A stretch of DNA of 64,000 nt from Sphingomonas sp. OV641 (GCF_900109205.1 NZ_FNZB01000004.1:62001-126000), one strand, 5' to 3'. Numbered from the stretch's first letter, positions 45,112-54,181 are shown. Notes: generated by a model not told the origin, from the letters alone. Made by a program: numbers and translations.

Positions 45112-45590
45112 GCCGCGCGCTCCCGTCCCCCAACCGACGCTGTGCCCGACGCCGCGCCCGAAGCCCCGACCGGCCCGTCGCCCCAGTCGCTCGCCAGCGT
45201 CTCCAGCAGCGCCTCGAACCGCGCCTCGCCGATCGTTCCGGCGATCTGGTCGGTCAGACCTCCCATGATGCCCTGCGCATCGGCGCGCATCCGTTCGCCG
45301 AAGGCCGTCAACGTCAATTGCTTGTGCCGCGCGTCGTCGGGATCGGGCACCAGCGTCACCATCCCCTTGTCGATCATCTGCGCCACCGTTGCGTGGATCG
45401 CCTGGCGCGAGATGCCCAGCCGCCGCGCGATGTCCGACGGGCGCGTGATGCCGCTGACGATGTTGATCATCACCATGGATTGTGCGCGGCTGACGTCCGG
45501 CCACCCATGATCATGCAATTGCGCCTGCAACCGCTCGTCCAGCCAGCAGAAACGCTGAAAAAGGTGCATCATCAGTTCGATCGACTTCAT
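45108..45590 (-). CDS. MarR-family regulator of the catabolic island
   Basis: A 160-residue winged-helix regulator. The helix-turn-helix (D-I-A-R-R-L-G-I-S-R-Q-A-I-H-A-T-V) and wing (V-P-D-P-D-D-A-R-H-K-Q-L-T-L-T) are clear. The start M-K-S-I-E-L was preferred. An earlier ATG lies inside the operator itself. It is divergent from the HMG-CoA-lyase-type operon with a shared 92-bp control region and coupled to leuD. It probably represses its own region until a pathway intermediate binds. Confidence 0.88.
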   Translation of the reverse strand: MKSIELMMHLFQRFCWLDERLQAQLHDHGWPDVSRAQSMVMINIVSGITRPSDIARRLGISRQAIHATVAQMIDKGMVTLVPDPDDARHKQLTLTAFGERMRADAQGIMGGLTDQIAGTIGEARFEALLETLASDWGDGPVGASGAASGTASVGGRERAA

Positions 45591-45632
45591 GGCACGGGTT
45601 AGAAGGCGTGGCGGCGGAATGCGCAAGCCGGC

Positions 45633-45666
45633 TTGCTCCGCCGATATGCTTAGCATACTAGGTATC
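45633..45666. promoter_or_regulatory. Promoter and MarR-type operator at the lyase/MarR divergence
   Basis: TTGCTC (45633) and TACTAG (45656) with 17-bp spacing face the lyase gene. CTTAGC-ATA-CTAGG (45649-45662), inside an imperfect palindrome flanked by GATA...TATC, overlaps the -10 and matches the motif at 40263. Confidence 0.65.
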
Positions 45667-45682
45667 ACAGAGGGAGCAACCT

Positions 45683-46636
45683 TTGGCTGACGCAGCATCA
45701 GGTGAGTGCGGGATCGAGATCGTGGAGGTGTCGCCGCGCGACGGGCTCCAGAACGAGGCCGGCCTCGTCTCCACCGCCGACAAGCTGGCGCTGATCGACC
45801 GGGCGATCGCGGCCGGCGCGCGCCGCATCGAGGTGACAAGCTTCGTCAACCCCGCGCGCGTGCCGCAGCTTGCCGATGCCGATGCGGTCGTTGCCGGCCT
45901 GCCGGTACACGACGACGTGACCTTCATCGCCCTGGTGCTGAACCGGCGCGGCGCGGAGCGGGCGCTCGCCACGCGCATCGACGAGCTGGGCGCGGTCTGT
46001 GTTGCCAGCGACACCTTTGCCCTGCGCAACCAGAAGCAGACCAGCGCCGAAAGCCTGCTGGCGGCGCGCGACACGGTGGCGCTGGCGCGTGCCGCCGGCC
46101 GCGGTGGGCAGATCACCATCGCCGCCGCTTTCGGCTGCCCGCTCGAGGGCGAGGTGTCGCTCGCCCGCGTGATCGACATGGCGCGGCGTGCGGCGGAGGC
46201 TGGCCCGCGCGAAGTGGCGCTGGCTGACACGATCGGCGTCGCGGTGCCGGCGCAGGTGGCCGAGGCGGTGGGCCGGGTGGCGGAGGCGATCGCGCCCTTG
46301 CCCGTGCGCGTCCATCTGCACGACACGCGTGGCACCGGCATCGCCAATGTCTGGGCGGCGATCGAGGCAGGCGCGCGGGTGATCGACGCGTCCCTTGGCG
46401 GCACGGGCGGCTGTCCTTTCGCGCCGGGCGCTTCGGGCAATGTCGCGACGGAGGACGTGCTCTACCTGCTCGATCGGTCGAACGTCGCCACCGGCTATGA
46501 CCGGGCGCTGGCAATCGAGGCTGCGCGATGGCTCGGCGGCGTGCTGGGGCGCGATCTGCCCGGCAAGCTCGGCCGCGCGCCCCAGTTTCCGCCGGCGAAT
46601 TTGTCCCCGGCCAGCCTCTCCGGGGCCGGCGCATGA
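45683..46636 (+). CDS. HMG-CoA lyase-family aldol lyase
   Basis: A 317-residue TIM-barrel lyase. V-S-P-R-D-G-L-Q-N-E (residues ~15-24), the metal histidines in H-L-H-D-T-R-G and the catalytic-loop cysteine in G-G-T-G-G-C-P-F-A-P-G-A are intact. Family members cleave 3-hydroxy-3-methylglutaryl-CoA to acetoacetate and acetyl-CoA or cleave related hydroxyacyl-CoAs. TTG start with GAGGGAGC upstream. First gene of a compact operon of eight genes. Confidence 0.9.
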   Translation: MADAASGECGIEIVEVSPRDGLQNEAGLVSTADKLALIDRAIAAGARRIEVTSFVNPARVPQLADADAVVAGLPVHDDVTFIALVLNRRGAERALATRIDELGAVCVASDTFALRNQKQTSAESLLAARDTVALARAAGRGGQITIAAAFGCPLEGEVSLARVIDMARRAAEAGPREVALADTIGVAVPAQVAEAVGRVAEAIAPLPVRVHLHDTRGTGIANVWAAIEAGARVIDASLGGTGGCPFAPGASGNVATEDVLYLLDRSNVATGYDRALAIEAARWLGGVLGRDLPGKLGRAPQFPPANLSPASLSGAGA

Positions 46637-47427
46637 GCGTGCACGCCGATCTCGCCGCGCGCCTGGCCGCCGCCCGTGCCAGCGGCGTGCCGATCGCCCC
46701 GCCGCGCCACGATCATCCCGCGCTTGGCCTCGCCGATGCCTATCGGGTGCAGGATCTCGCCACCGCCGCGCGCCGTGCTGCTGGCGGGCAAACGATCGGC
46801 CGCAAGATCGGGCTGACCTCCACTGCCGTCCAGCGCCAGTTCGGCGTGGACGAGCCCGACAGCGGATGGCTCTGGGCCGATTGTCGCTTTTGCGGCGGCG
46901 ACACCATCGCCCGGCCACTTATCGCACCGCGCGTCGAGGGCGAGATCGCGCTGGTGCTCGGCCGCGACGTGGACGATCCCGCGGACGCGGCCGGCGCCGT
47001 GGACCATTTCATGCCCGCGCTGGAGATCGTCGACAGCGCGATTGCCGGCTGGGACGTGCGTCTGTTCGATACGGTGGCGGATAATGCCTCAGGCTGGGGC
47101 GTGGTGCTGGGCGAGCCGGTGCGCGGCGTTCCGCTGCATGGGCTGGCCGACCTCACCATGGCGCTCGCGCGCAACGGCGTGGTGGAATCGCGGGGGATCG
47201 GGGGCGCCACCATGGGCGGCCCGCTCGCCGCGCTGGGCTGGCTGGCGCATCATGCCGACGGGCGGGGCCAGCCGCTGCGCGCTGGCGAGATAATCATGAC
47301 GGGGGCGCTCGGCCCGGTGCTGCCGGCGCGCCCGGGCGACGCCTTCACGCTGGAAATCGCCGGCTGCGCGCCCGTCTCCATCAGCTTCGCGGATGCGACG
47401 GGCAGGCACGAGGCACCACAGGGCTGA
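46633..47427 (+). CDS. 2-oxopent-4-enoate hydratase-like (FAH superfamily)
   Basis: A 264-residue enzyme of the MhpD/TesE group. K-I-G-L-T-S-T-A-V-Q, R-V-E-G-E-I-A-L-V-L and P-A-L-E-I-V-D-S provide the metal and acid residues. It would add water to, or decarboxylate, an unsaturated 2-oxo acid from ring cleavage. It overlaps the lyase stop by 4 bases. The pairing with an aldol lyase is the usual end of meta-cleavage-type routes. Confidence 0.88.
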   Translation: MSVHADLAARLAAARASGVPIAPPRHDHPALGLADAYRVQDLATAARRAAGGQTIGRKIGLTSTAVQRQFGVDEPDSGWLWADCRFCGGDTIARPLIAPRVEGEIALVLGRDVDDPADAAGAVDHFMPALEIVDSAIAGWDVRLFDTVADNASGWGVVLGEPVRGVPLHGLADLTMALARNGVVESRGIGGATMGGPLAALGWLAHHADGRGQPLRAGEIIMTGALGPVLPARPGDAFTLEIAGCAPVSISFADATGRHEAPQG

Positions 47428-47475
47428 GCGGGCAAAGGCACCGCCGGCGACGAACAGGACAAGGGGAGGGGTCGC

Positions 47476-48603
47476 ATGGATCGACGCGATGTGGATGGGC
47501 TGGACGTGACCTTCATCGGCAAGGTGTCGCCCACCGCGCGGCGCATCCAGGCCGGCGGGCACCCGTGCCAGGGCATCTATTATGCGCCGGCCGGCCGACG
47601 CCCCAGAACGGCGGTGATCGCCACGCACTATAACGTCGATTTCAGCGAACATTATATCGCGCCCTATTTTGCCCGTCGCGGCTATGGCTTTCTCGGCTGG
47701 AACACCCGTTATCGCGGCTTCGAGGATCAGTTCCTGCTCGAACATGCCGTGCTCGACATCGGCGTGGGCATGCGCTGGCTGCGTGAGGAGGCGGGGGTCG
47801 AGCGGATCGTGATCCTCGGCAATTCGGGCGGCGGATCGCTGATGGGTGCCTATCAGGCGGAAGCGATCGCCCCCACGCTCGGCCATGCCCTGCCGCCCGC
47901 CGGCGAGGACGCGCTGGCGCAGCTCATCAAGGCGGATCTCTATATTTCGCTGAACGCGCATCAGGGCCGGCCGGAGGTGCTGACCGACTGGATGGATGCG
48001 TCTGTGGTGGACGAATTCGATCCCGTGGCGACCGACCCGGCGCTCGATCCCTTCAACCCGGACAATGGCCCGCCCTATGCGCCCCAGTTCGTCGAGCGGT
48101 ATCGCGCGGCGCAGCGCGCACGCAACCAGCGGATCACCGATTGGGCCAAGGCGGAGCTTGCCCGGCTGAACGCGGCCGGCGTGCCGGACCGCCTCTTCGC
48201 GCTGTTCCGCTGCTGGGGGGATCTCAGGTGCATGGACCCGTCGCTCGATCCGTCAGACCGCGCGCCGCGCCGCTGCTATCGCGGCGATCCGGCGGTGGCG
48301 AACCGCACGCCCTCGATCGGCCGCGCCAACACGCTTCGCACCTGGCTCAACATGTGGAGCCTCGAAACCTCACCGTGCCAGGGCGCGCCGCATCTCGCCA
48401 AGTTCGATACGCCGGCGCTGGTGGTGCAGGGCACCGCCGATACCGGTGTGTTTCCCAGCGATGCGCGCAAGATCTTCGATCACATCGGGTCGGCGGACAA
48501 GGAACTGCAACTGGTGAACGGCGCGCATTACTTCGAGGATTCGGAGGCGCATCGCGATACCGCCGCCGATCTGATGGCGGCCTGGATCGAACAAAAGGCA
48601 TGA
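47476..48603 (+). CDS. Alpha/beta hydrolase
   Basis: A 375-residue hydrolase. The nucleophile elbow is G-N-S117-G-G, the acid is probably in G-T-A-D-T-G-V (about residue 320), and the base is H in N-G-A-H-Y-F (about 350). A ~150-residue insertion between elbow and acid makes a large lid. It could hydrolyse an ester, lactone or C-C bond of the pathway substrate. GGGGAGGGG precedes the ATG. It overlaps the next gene by 4 bases. Confidence 0.87.
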   Translation: MDRRDVDGLDVTFIGKVSPTARRIQAGGHPCQGIYYAPAGRRPRTAVIATHYNVDFSEHYIAPYFARRGYGFLGWNTRYRGFEDQFLLEHAVLDIGVGMRWLREEAGVERIVILGNSGGGSLMGAYQAEAIAPTLGHALPPAGEDALAQLIKADLYISLNAHQGRPEVLTDWMDASVVDEFDPVATDPALDPFNPDNGPPYAPQFVERYRAAQRARNQRITDWAKAELARLNAAGVPDRLFALFRCWGDLRCMDPSLDPSDRAPRRCYRGDPAVANRTPSIGRANTLRTWLNMWSLETSPCQGAPHLAKFDTPALVVQGTADTGVFPSDARKIFDHIGSADKELQLVNGAHYFEDSEAHRDTAADLMAAWIEQKA

Positions 48604-49592
48604 TCGCCGACGTCGCCACGCTTGCCGCGCTGCGCCGGCTGGGGCTGGTGGCGGAGGGGGCGCCGGTTGCGTTGACGGCGCTGTCGGGCGGCGTTTCGTG
48701 CGACGTGTGGCGCGCCGACATCCCGGGCCGGCCCCCGCTGGTGGTGAAGCGCGCGCTGCCGCAGCTGCGCGTTGCCGCCGAGTGGCTCGCCCCGGTCAGC
48801 CGCGCGGAAAACGAGGTCGCGTGGCTCCGCCGCGTGGCACTGATCGATCCCGCGCTGGTGCCCGTGGTGGTGGCGCATTCGCCGGCCGATCACCTGTTCG
48901 TCCTCGATTGGCTCGATCCGGCGCGGCACCCGGTCTGGCGGGACGAGCTGGTCGCCGGCCGGGTCGATCCAGCCTTTGCCGCCGGCCTCGGCGCCGCGCT
49001 TGCCCGCATCCACGCCGATACGGCCGGCGAAGCAGGCGTGGCGCGCGACTTCGGCGATCCCGCGCTTTTCGATGCGCTGCGCATCGCGCCCTTTTTCCGC
49101 ACCACCGCCGATCGGGTGCCGGAGGTGGCTGCGCGCCTGCACGCCATCGCCGATGCCCTGGCGCAGCGGCGCATCGCGCTGGTCCATGGCGATGTCAGCC
49201 CCAAGAACATCCTGGTCGGCCCGACGGGCGGCGTGTTCCTCGATGCCGAATGCGCGGTATACGGCGACCCGGCCTTTGACCTTGCCTTCTGCACCACGCA
49301 CCTGTTGCTGAAGCAGGTCTGGCTGCCGCAGCACCGCGCCGCGCTGGCGCAATCGGCACATCAGTTCGTCGCGCATTATCTCGCCGGGGTCCGTTGGGAG
49401 GAAGCCGGCCCGCTTGCCGACCGCGCGGGGGAGCTGGTCGCCGCGCTGCTCCTCGCCCGCGTCGAGGGAAAGTCGCCTGCGCCCTATCTCGACGATGCCG
49501 CCCGCGCGCTGGTTCGCGCCCGCGCCGTGGCGCTGCTGACGGGAGAGACGCCCGATGTCACCGATCTGATCGCCCGATGGGAGCCACGATGA
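48600..49592 (+). CDS. APH-family phosphotransferase (small-molecule kinase)
   Basis: A 330-residue kinase-like protein. The catalytic loop H196-G-D198-V-S-P-K-N and the metal aspartate in F-L-D-A-E follow the aminoglycoside-phosphotransferase/choline-kinase pattern. V-V-K-R-A-L in the N-lobe supplies the ATP lysine. Because it lies between catabolic genes and overlaps an enolase-like gene (ATGA), it probably phosphorylates a pathway alcohol and is unlikely to be a resistance gene. Confidence 0.85.
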   Translation: MIADVATLAALRRLGLVAEGAPVALTALSGGVSCDVWRADIPGRPPLVVKRALPQLRVAAEWLAPVSRAENEVAWLRRVALIDPALVPVVVAHSPADHLFVLDWLDPARHPVWRDELVAGRVDPAFAAGLGAALARIHADTAGEAGVARDFGDPALFDALRIAPFFRTTADRVPEVAARLHAIADALAQRRIALVHGDVSPKNILVGPTGGVFLDAECAVYGDPAFDLAFCTTHLLLKQVWLPQHRAALAQSAHQFVAHYLAGVRWEEAGPLADRAGELVAALLLARVEGKSPAPYLDDAARALVRARAVALLTGETPDVTDLIARWEPR

Positions 49593-50905
49593 GCCACGCA
49601 ATCACCACCGTTCTCGCCCGCCAGCTATGGGATTCGCGCGGCCGGCCGACGGTGGAGGCCGAGGTGCGGCTGGCGAATGGCGCAGTCGGCCGGGCCATCG
49701 CCCCCGCCGGCGCATCGCGCGGCGCGCATGAGGCGATCGACCTGCGCGACGGCGGCGCGGCGTTCGGCGGCATGGGGGTGGCGCATGCGGTGGCCAATGT
49801 TGCGCGGGAAATCGCCCCCATGCTCGCCGGCATGGACGCGCGCGACCAGGCGGCGGTCGACGCGGCCCTGACAGCGCTGGACGGTACGCCGACCAAGCAG
49901 CGGCTCGGCGGCAATGCCGTGGTGGCCGTGTCCATGGCGGTGCTTCACGCGGCGGCGGCGGGGGAGGGGGTGCCCGTCTGGCGCTGGCTGGCGCAGGATC
50001 GCGCGGTGCGCCTGCCGCTTCCCGAGATCCAGATCTTCGGCGGCGGCGCGCATGCCGGACGGCGCACCGACATTCAGGATTTCATGGTGATGGCCCCGCA
50101 CGCCGGCAGCTTCCGCCGCGCGCTGGAGATCACGGAAGGCGTGTATCGCGCCGCCGGCCGGTTGATGGCGGATCTCGCCCCGCTCGCCGGCGTGGCGGAC
50201 GAGGGCGGCTGGTGGCCCAGCTTTTCCTCGAACGAACAGGCGCTGGACGTGCTGACCCGCGCGATCGAGGCGGCGGGGCGTCGCCCGGGCGAGGATGTGT
50301 TCATCTCGCTCGATATCGCCGCCAATGAATTCGGCGATGGCAACGGCTATCGCCTGGCGCTGGACGATCGCGTCCTGGACGGCGCGGCGATGGCGGAAAC
50401 GGTGATCGGCTGGACGCGGCGCTATCCCATTCTCTCGATCGAGGATCCCGCCTCGCAGGACGATCTCGCCACCATGGCCGCCGTCACCGGGGCGATCGGC
50501 GGCACGGTGCAGGTGATCGGCGACGACGTGCTCGTCACCCGCGCCGAGCGGGTCGAGGCCGCCGCCGCTGCCGCGGCCTGCAACGCGGCGCTCATCAAGG
50601 TGAACCAGATCGGCACGGTGACGGAGGCGAAGGCCGCGCTGGATGCGGCGCGCATGCACGGCTGGGGCACGATCGTGTCGGCGCGTTCGGGCGAGACGGA
50701 GGATGTGACCATCGCGCATCTCGCGGTCGGCTGGGACGCAGGCCAGTTCAAGGTCGGCTCCTTCACGCGGTCCGAGCGGATGGCGAAGTGGAACGAGATG
50801 CTGCGGATCGAGGAAGCCATGGGCGCACAGGCCGCGTTCGCCGGCGCATCGGCCTTTGCCGCCCCGATCGCCGCCCGCCTCTCGCCGGCGGGAGGCGCGC
50901 GTTGA
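49589..50905 (+). CDS. Divergent enolase paralogue
   Basis: A 438-residue enolase. Metal and catalytic residues D242, E285, D312, K337, K388, E205 and R366-S367 are present. Normally conserved positions differ: the loop S-G-A-S-T-G reads A40-G-A-S-R-G, the Glu of D-I-Q-E-F is D164, and S-H-R-S reads S-A365-R-S. It can probably still abstract a proton next to a carboxylate, but the substrate may not be 2-phosphoglycerate. It is coupled to the kinase before it and to a D-2-hydroxyacid dehydrogenase after it. Confidence 0.9.
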   Translation: MSHAITTVLARQLWDSRGRPTVEAEVRLANGAVGRAIAPAGASRGAHEAIDLRDGGAAFGGMGVAHAVANVAREIAPMLAGMDARDQAAVDAALTALDGTPTKQRLGGNAVVAVSMAVLHAAAAGEGVPVWRWLAQDRAVRLPLPEIQIFGGGAHAGRRTDIQDFMVMAPHAGSFRRALEITEGVYRAAGRLMADLAPLAGVADEGGWWPSFSSNEQALDVLTRAIEAAGRRPGEDVFISLDIAANEFGDGNGYRLALDDRVLDGAAMAETVIGWTRRYPILSIEDPASQDDLATMAAVTGAIGGTVQVIGDDVLVTRAERVEAAAAAAACNAALIKVNQIGTVTEAKAALDAARMHGWGTIVSARSGETEDVTIAHLAVGWDAGQFKVGSFTRSERMAKWNEMLRIEEAMGAQAAFAGASAFAAPIAARLSPAGGAR

Positions 50906-51816
50906 GGATCGTCATCGACACGCACCCCGGCGCCGGTTTTCAGGCGCAGATCCTTGCCGCCTTCGGCCCCGGCGCGGTCACCGCGATCGGACCGGGCGGT
51001 GCGCTCGGCGAGGCGGAGGTGCTGCTCCACGTCCTCCACCCCGTGTCGGCCGCCGCCATCGCCGCCGCCCCGCACCTGCGCCTCATCCAGAAGCTGGGCG
51101 TCGGCGTGAACACGGTCGCGCTCGATGCCGCCGCCGCGCGCGGCATCGCCGTCTGCAACATGCCGGGCGTGAATGCGCAGGCGGTGGCGGAAAGCGCGCT
51201 TGCGCTGCTGCTGGCGGTGCTGCGTCGCACGGTGCCGCTCGACGCGGCGACGCGCGCCGGGGAATGGGCGGTGCCCGATCATGTGCTGGATGACCTGGGC
51301 GAGGTGGCCGGGCGCACGGTCGGCCTGGTCGGCATGGGCGCCAGCGCCTCGCGGTTGGCGCGCGCCCTTGCGGCTTTGGGGGCGCAAATCGTCTATGCCG
51401 CGCGCAGCGACCATGACGTGCCGTATCGCCGCCTGCCGCTCGATACCCTGGTCGCCGAGGCGGATGTCGTGTCGCTCCACGTGCCGCTCACGCCCGAAAC
51501 GCGGCACTTGGTCGATCCGCTGGCAATGAAGCGCGGCGCGGTGCTGGTGAATGTCGCGCGTGGCGGGCTGGTGGACGAGGCGCGGCTCGCCCGCGCGCTC
51601 GCCAGCGGTCACCTGCGCGGCGCTGGGCTCGACGTGTTCGCGACCGAGCCGGTGTCCCCGGACGATCCTCTGCTCGCCGCGCCCAATCTCGTCGTCAGCC
51701 CGCATGTCGCCTGGCAGACGCCCGAGACGCTCGCCCGCAGCCTCGCCGCCGCGGCAGAGAATGTCCGGCGCCTGGAAGCCGGCGCGCCGCTGCTGAACGT
51801 GGTGGCACCGGCATGA
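50902..51816 (+). CDS. D-2-hydroxyacid dehydrogenase
   Basis: A 304-residue NAD(P)-dependent dehydrogenase. The Rossmann motif G-L-V-G-M-G-A-S-A-S, the catalytic arginine in N-V-A-R-G-G-L-V-D, glutamate in F-A-T-E-P and histidine in S-P-H-V-A-W are all present. It interconverts 2-oxo acids and D-2-hydroxy acids (glyoxylate/hydroxypyruvate reductase type). TTG start overlapping the enolase stop, with GGGAGG upstream. Confidence 0.88.
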   Translation: MRIVIDTHPGAGFQAQILAAFGPGAVTAIGPGGALGEAEVLLHVLHPVSAAAIAAAPHLRLIQKLGVGVNTVALDAAAARGIAVCNMPGVNAQAVAESALALLLAVLRRTVPLDAATRAGEWAVPDHVLDDLGEVAGRTVGLVGMGASASRLARALAALGAQIVYAARSDHDVPYRRLPLDTLVAEADVVSLHVPLTPETRHLVDPLAMKRGAVLVNVARGGLVDEARLARALASGHLRGAGLDVFATEPVSPDDPLLAAPNLVVSPHVAWQTPETLARSLAAAAENVRRLEAGAPLLNVVAPA

Positions 51817-52517
51817 GCAGGCTTCCCGTCATGCTCGCCTCCGGCCAGCTCCTGACGGCGGAAAGCTGGGCGCCGCAACGCGCCGCCTGGGCGGATCGTG
51901 ACGTGCGCCACGCCGATCACACGCGGGACGACACGATCGCCGGCATGGCGGATCGCCTGCTTGCCGCCGCGCCGCCCCGTTTCGCGCTGGTCGCGCATGC
52001 CATGGGCGGCTTTGTCGCCATGGAGGTGATGCGCCGCGCCGCGCCCCGTGTCGCGCGCCTTGCGCTCGTCGCCACCTTGGCCAGTGCGGACGGCCCGGCG
52101 CAGACGGCGCGGCGACAGGGTTATATCGATCTCGTCACCGCGGGCCGCTTCGATCAGGTGATCGAGGAGCGTATCCCCATGCTCTTTCCCTCCGACCGGC
52201 GCGACGACCCCGTCCTGCTTGGCGCCGCGCGCCGCATGGCGGCCAATACTGGCGCGGACACCTTTTTGCGGCAGCAGCGCGCGATCATGGGCCGGATCGA
52301 CAGCCGCCCTTCGCTTGGCCGCATCACCGTGCCCGCCCTGCTGATCCGCGGCACGGGCGATGGCATCACCACCGCCGAGCAGCAGGCCGACATGCTTGCC
52401 GCCATCCTTGGGGCACGGCTGGAGACGCTACCCGGCGTCGGCCACTTGCCGATGCTGGAGGCGCCGGCGGCGACCACCGCCATTCTCACCCGCTGGATCG
52501 ACGAGGCAGAGGCATGA
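51813..52517 (+). CDS. Alpha/beta-hydrolase-fold protein lacking the serine nucleophile
   Basis: A 234-residue alpha/beta hydrolase. The expected G-x-S-x-G elbow reads V-A-H-A63-M-G-G, so the nucleophile is alanine. The acid (G-T-G-D-G-I) and histidine (G-V-G-H-L-P) remain. Such proteins can act as nucleophile-independent lyases or isomerases or as binding proteins. It overlaps both neighbours by 4 bases, so it is firmly part of the operon. Confidence 0.85.
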   Translation: MSRLPVMLASGQLLTAESWAPQRAAWADRDVRHADHTRDDTIAGMADRLLAAAPPRFALVAHAMGGFVAMEVMRRAAPRVARLALVATLASADGPAQTARRQGYIDLVTAGRFDQVIEERIPMLFPSDRRDDPVLLGAARRMAANTGADTFLRQQRAIMGRIDSRPSLGRITVPALLIRGTGDGITTAEQQADMLAAILGARLETLPGVGHLPMLEAPAATTAILTRWIDEAEA

Positions 52518-53239
52518 TCGACCTTCATTACTGCGCCACGCCCAATGGCATGAAGGTGGCCCTGATGCTGGAGGAAACCGGTCTGGCGCACCGGATCATT
52601 CCCTATGACATCTTCGAGGGCGATCAGCTTCGCCCCGGCTTCGGGCGGATCAATCCCAATCGCAAGCTGCCGGCGATCGTCGATCATGATCCGGGCGCTG
52701 GAGAGTCTCCGCTGCCTGTGTTCGAGTCCGGCGCTATCCTGCAATATCTCGGCGAGAAGACCGGGCAGTTCCTGGCGCCTGCCGGCCCGCTGCGCAGTCG
52801 CACGATCCAGTGGCTGACGTGGCAGGTCGCCGCACTCGGCCCGATGGGCGGGCAGGCGAGCCATTTCCTGCGCTATGCCCCGGCGGGCCAGGATTATGCC
52901 GTCGAACGCTACACCCGCGAATATGATCGCCTGCTGGCCGTGCTGGAAAACCGGCTGGCGGAAAGCCCGTATCTGGCGGGCGAGGAATATACGATCGCGG
53001 ACATGGCCGTCTGGCCGGGGCAGGCGTCTGCCTTTGTCATGGGCCGGCAGGGGTCGGAACGGCCCGCCACCCGCCGCTGGTACGAGGCGATCGCCGCCCG
53101 CCCCGCCGTGCAGCGCGCCACCGCCCGCGCCGATCTGAAAGCGCCCGACAAATATCTCGGCCGCCACCAGAAGCTGTCGGAGGCGGAATGGTCCAACATG
53201 TTCGGCGACGCCATGCACGCCGCAGTGCGCGGCGACTGA
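52514..53239 (+). CDS. Glutathione S-transferase (YfcG/Ure2-like)
   Basis: A 241-residue GST. The thioredoxin-like domain (1-~85) begins Y-C-A-T-P-N-G-M-K and has K-L-P-A-I-V-D and E-S-G-A-I-L, which bind glutathione. The helical domain starts near residue 95. YfcG-type enzymes reduce disulfides or remove or add glutathione. Last gene of the lyase operon. A related GST is encoded opposite, 193 bp away. Confidence 0.9.
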   Translation: MIDLHYCATPNGMKVALMLEETGLAHRIIPYDIFEGDQLRPGFGRINPNRKLPAIVDHDPGAGESPLPVFESGAILQYLGEKTGQFLAPAGPLRSRTIQWLTWQVAALGPMGGQASHFLRYAPAGQDYAVERYTREYDRLLAVLENRLAESPYLAGEEYTIADMAVWPGQASAFVMGRQGSERPATRRWYEAIAARPAVQRATARADLKAPDKYLGRHQKLSEAEWSNMFGDAMHAAVRGD

Positions 53240-53432
53240 GGCGCCGACCTCCGCCGTTATCCTGGCCGGGTGCGGGAGCTGCGCGAACGCGCAGGCTGAC
53301 CATATGCCACGTCATTCCGCCCTGGGGGATCCAGGATCCGACAAACTCGACAGGTCAAAGATCCCGCAGACGCCGGACGCGCGGACAAGCACGTCCTGAG
53401 CTGTGCCGTCCGGCAAGGCGGCGGCGACATCT

Positions 53433-54134
53433 TCACCGCGCCGCGTGCTGGCGCTCCCCCCACAGGATCGAGCGATGCTCGTCGGTGAAGCCGTCCAGCC
53501 CGCCCTCGATCGTCTCCGGCCGCGCGATGCCAAGCGCCATGCCCTCACGCACCGCCGGTCGGGCGAGCATCGCCTGGCCCCAGCGCGCGACATGGGGATA
53601 GCGGCTCGCCTGCTCCTCCACCGGCCGGCGCAGATAGGGCAGCATGGCCATGTCGGCGATCGTATATTCGCCGCCCGCCACCCATTCGGTCTTGGCCAGC
53701 TGCCCGTCCAATACCCGCAACAGGCGATCCACCTCGCGCGTGTAGCGTTCAATGGCATAAGGGTGCCGCTCCGCCGCGTAGAAGCCGAAATGCGCTGCCT
53801 GACCGAACATCGGGCCGACGCCCGACACCTGGAACATCAGCCATTGCCAGCAGATCGCCCGCGCCACGGGATCGGCCGGCAGGAAGCGTCCTGCCTTTTC
53901 GGCCAGGTAGAGGAGGATCGCGCCCGTTTCCCACAGGACGAACCGGCCTGCCGGCCCGTCCTCGTCCACGATCACCGGCGTCTTGTTGTTGGGGTTCAGC
54001 GCCAGGAACTCGGGCGTCAACTGGTCGCCGGCCAGGATGTCCACGTCCTCCAGCCGCCATTCAAGGCCCATCTCAAGCAGCGCGATGGCGATCTTGCGCG
54101 CATTGGGCGTCGGCCCGCCATGAAGCACGATCAT
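53433..54134 (-). CDS. Glutathione S-transferase
   Basis: A 233-residue GST related to the one at 52514. P-T-P-N-A-R-K, N-K-T-P-V-I-V-D and E-T-G-A-I-L-L-Y-L are the glutathione-binding parts. The start M-I-V-L-H-G-G was chosen for the preceding GAGAGAGGAA. It follows the DUF3237 gene on the same strand (47-base gap) and is tail-to-tail with the other GST. Confidence 0.9.
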   Translation of the reverse strand: MIVLHGGPTPNARKIAIALLEMGLEWRLEDVDILAGDQLTPEFLALNPNNKTPVIVDEDGPAGRFVLWETGAILLYLAEKAGRFLPADPVARAICWQWLMFQVSGVGPMFGQAAHFGFYAAERHPYAIERYTREVDRLLRVLDGQLAKTEWVAGGEYTIADMAMLPYLRRPVEEQASRYPHVARWGQAMLARPAVREGMALGIARPETIEGGLDGFTDEHRSILWGERQHAAR

Positions 54135-54181
54135 ATTCCCGTTCCTCTCTCTCTGGCCGCGCCCAGATCGGACTTGCGGCC

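Noticed and set aside
48600..49592. Aminoglycoside resistance gene
   Set aside because: It shares the kinase fold, but it is translationally coupled to catabolic genes. A metabolic kinase is more likely.
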